A stretch of DNA of 64,000 bases, from positions 124,001 through 188,000 of the forward strand of contig NZ_JACIJS010000002.1 of the NCBI RefSeq assembly GCF_014199445.1, read 5' to 3'. This DNA is from Rubricella aquisinus. GTDB taxonomy: Bacteria; Pseudomonadota; Alphaproteobacteria; Rhodobacterales; Rhodobacteraceae. Numbering within the stretch: the stretch's first letter is position 1; every line of letters starts with the position of its first letter. This document shows, piece after piece, positions 62,735-64,000 of the stretch. The position numbers and the translations under genes were made by a program. Under the pieces are notes generated by a model. The model was not told the origin of the DNA. It saw only the letters and a program-made list of their open reading frames with translations, and made no database searches.

Positions 62735-64000
62735 TCACAGCTCCTTGGCGTCTTCGGCTGTGGGCTTTGCTTTGGGGTCCGATGTCGGACCGGTCAAAGC
62801 CTGATCCACAACACCCGCAAGCCCATCCTCCATCGAGATGCCAAGCTCTTCACCCAGCTTTTTCATTGCGGGCATTTGCAAGGCCATGCCAAGGATCGAG
62901 TCCATTGCCTGATTGACCGGGGTTCCGCCCCCTGACCCATCACCTTTGGACCCGCCACCGCCATTAAGGCCGGTGACCTGATGGATTTTGATCGAGTCGA
63001 TCTTCTCCGCAGGTTTGACCATCTGTTCAACGATCGCCGGCATCGCCTCCAAACGGGCGAGGGCCACCTTCATGTCGACAATGGCGCTGCTCAGGGCGTT
63101 TTCCGCATCCACGATGGCGCGCTGACCTTCGGCTTGTGCAAGCAGGTCGGTTTTCTTGGCTTCTGCCTTGATCGTGACAGCGTCGGCCTCTGCGCGCGCC
63201 TCTTCCCGGCGGGCGGTGGCGCGATCTGTCGCAGCGTCTTTCTCGGCTTCCGCCTCGACCCGCAGGGCAGTTGCCCGGCGCTCCGCTTCGCGTGTGGCTT
63301 CGATCAACGTAATCTGCTTTTGACGCTCGGCGGCTGCGACGGACCGTGCGGTCTCAATTGCCTCTTGTGCCTTTGTTGCCTCGGCCCGCGCCGTGTCAGC
63401 GGATGCCCGCGCTTGGCTTTCCTCTTCAGATTTCTTGGCGATGATGATCTGGCGTTCCTGATCGGCCACCTCGACCTCACGCTCCTTGGCGATCTCAGCG
63501 GCACGGATGGCCTGCTCTCGCTCAATCTCGGAGGCCCGCACCTCACGCTCCCGCTTGATCCGGGCTTGCTCGCGTGCCTGTTCGGCGGCTTCACGCTGGC
63601 GGGCAACTTCGGCTTCCTGCGCGGACCGAAGGGTCTCCAGCTCCTGAATTTGCGAAATCTTCGCGGTCTCTTCATCCCGCTCGATCAGGTATTTCTGACG
63701 CTCCGCCTCCATCGCGGCACGGCGCACGGCCACGTCGGCCTCCGCATCAATCTGGGCGCGTTCTTTCTTAGAGAGTGCGATGACCTCTGCCAATTTACGC
63801 ATCCCGACGGCGTTAAAGGCGTTGTTCTCGTCCAGGGCTTCAAAGGGTGTCTGATCCAGCGCGGTGAGCGATACGGATTCAAGCTCCAAGCCGTTCTTGA
63901 GCAAATCTTCGGACACGGCATTTTGCACTTCCTGCACGAACTCAGCGCGGTTCTCATGCAATTCATCCATGGTCATGCGCGCAGCTACGGAGCGCAGACC
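62735..64000 (-). CDS. Flotillin family protein (partial, 5' end outside the window)
   Basis: The C-terminal part of a flotillin/YqiK-like membrane-raft scaffold protein. Coding continues past 63976 to the window edge without a stop (residues GLRSVAAR before MTMDELHEN), so the N-terminal membrane anchor and much of the Band 7/SPFH domain lie beyond 64000. Visible are the end of the SPFH domain (NGLELESVSLTALDQTPFE), the long coiled coil of charged alanine/glutamate repeats (about 300 residues; EAEKDAATDRATARREEARA) and a glycine-rich linker (GGGGSKGDGSGGG) before a helical tail. Flotillins organise membrane domains and may act with the NfeD-type partner often adjacent upstream, not visible here. 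It lies 101 bases before rpe on the same strand. Confidence 0.93.
   Translation of the reverse strand, partial: GLRSVAARMTMDELHENRAEFVQEVQNAVSEDLLKNGLELESVSLTALDQTPFEALDENNAFNAVGMRKLAEVIALSKKERAQIDAEADVAVRRAAMEAERQKYLIERDEETAKISQIQELETLRSAQEAEVARQREAAEQAREQARIKREREVRASEIEREQAIRAAEIAKEREVEVADQERQIIIAKKSEEESQARASADTARAEATKAQEAIETARSVAAAERQKQITLIEATREAERRATALRVEAEAEKDAATDRATARREEARAEADAVTIKAEAKKTDLLAQAEGQRAIVDAENALSSAIVDMKVALARLEAMPAIVEQMVKPAEKIDSIKIHQVTGLNGGGGSKGDGSGGGTPVNQAMDSILGMALQMPAMKKLGEELGISMEDGLAGVVDQALTGPTSDPKAKPTAEDAKEL

Noticed and set aside
1-64000. tRNA, rRNA, CRISPR arrays, insertion sequences, prophage or integron signatures
   Set aside because: All gaps were read; none shows cloverleaf-like RNA, repeat arrays, transposase or integrase frames, or flanking direct repeats. 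The gene set is core metabolism.

Overview
The window is a 64 kb stretch of chromosome from an alphaproteobacterium, almost certainly a member of the Rhodobacterales (Rhodobacter/Roseobacter group). The evidence is gene content and order rather than any marker RNA: clpX - NDUFA12 - mlaD - DUF2155 - aat - accC - accB; an RNase E with a long acidic insert in its S1 domain and a C-terminal GWWNFG; the dusB-ntrB-ntrC-ntrY-ntrX-trkA-trkH-hfq-hflX block; a fused ispDF; bdhA next to a patatin-like hydrolase; and a zinc-independent type HemB. The DNA is GC-rich and densely coded. I see no tRNA, rRNA, CRISPR array, insertion sequence, prophage or other mobile element. This is core chromosome, not an accessory island.

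Layout. 1-8.6 kb: ClpX, a complex I assembly/accessory subunit, an MCE-type lipid transport protein, Aat, biotin carboxylase and its carrier, two envelope proteins (DsbA-like and an M48 peptidase) and an aminotransferase. 8.6-16.9 kb: RNase E, then the cell wall genes amiC and mrcA (PBP1A), then prfB. 16.9-24.2 kb: two MFS transporters, a bactofilin/M23 peptidase pair, a ferritin-like protein, BCP peroxiredoxin and QueA. 24.3-33.3 kb: dihydrolipoyl dehydrogenase and lipoyl synthase in one neighbourhood, plus DUF389, PanE, VIT1, CBS, Hpt, RatA and Amt genes. 33.5-35.6 kb: cinA-pgpA-ispDF. 35.7-47.6 kb: a long co-oriented run, dusB-ntrBC-ntrYX-trkAH-hfq-hflX, joining nitrogen sensing, potassium uptake and RNA chaperoning. 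47.7-64 kb: a mixed region with a YejA-type binding protein, a predicted small RNA, bdhA-patatin, a sulfotransferase-like gene, an XRE/cupin regulator divergent from a FrnE-type DsbA, mfd, hemB, a PQQ-type sugar dehydrogenase, a SYLF-domain lipid-binding protein, rpe and a flotillin cut by the window end.

How genes work together. Many same-strand neighbours overlap by 1-4 bases (ATGA or TGATG junctions), pointing to translational coupling: mlaD/DUF2155, bcp/DUF455, VIT/panE, ispDF/pgpA, dusB/ntrB/ntrC, frnE/small protein, hfq/hflX. Seven convergent gene pairs overlap at their 3' ends and an eighth has abutting stop codons; three other convergent pairs are separated by clear Rho-independent terminators.

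Nothing here is an obvious undescribed multi-gene system. The observations most worth following are: a predicted ~75-nt small RNA with its own promoter and terminator in the 268-base gap between the binding-protein gene and bdhA; an apparent CTG start of hflX on the hfq stop codon; a one-base disruption of the M48 peptidase signal peptide; and palindromic sites upstream of lpd and in front of the XRE/frnE divergent pair.
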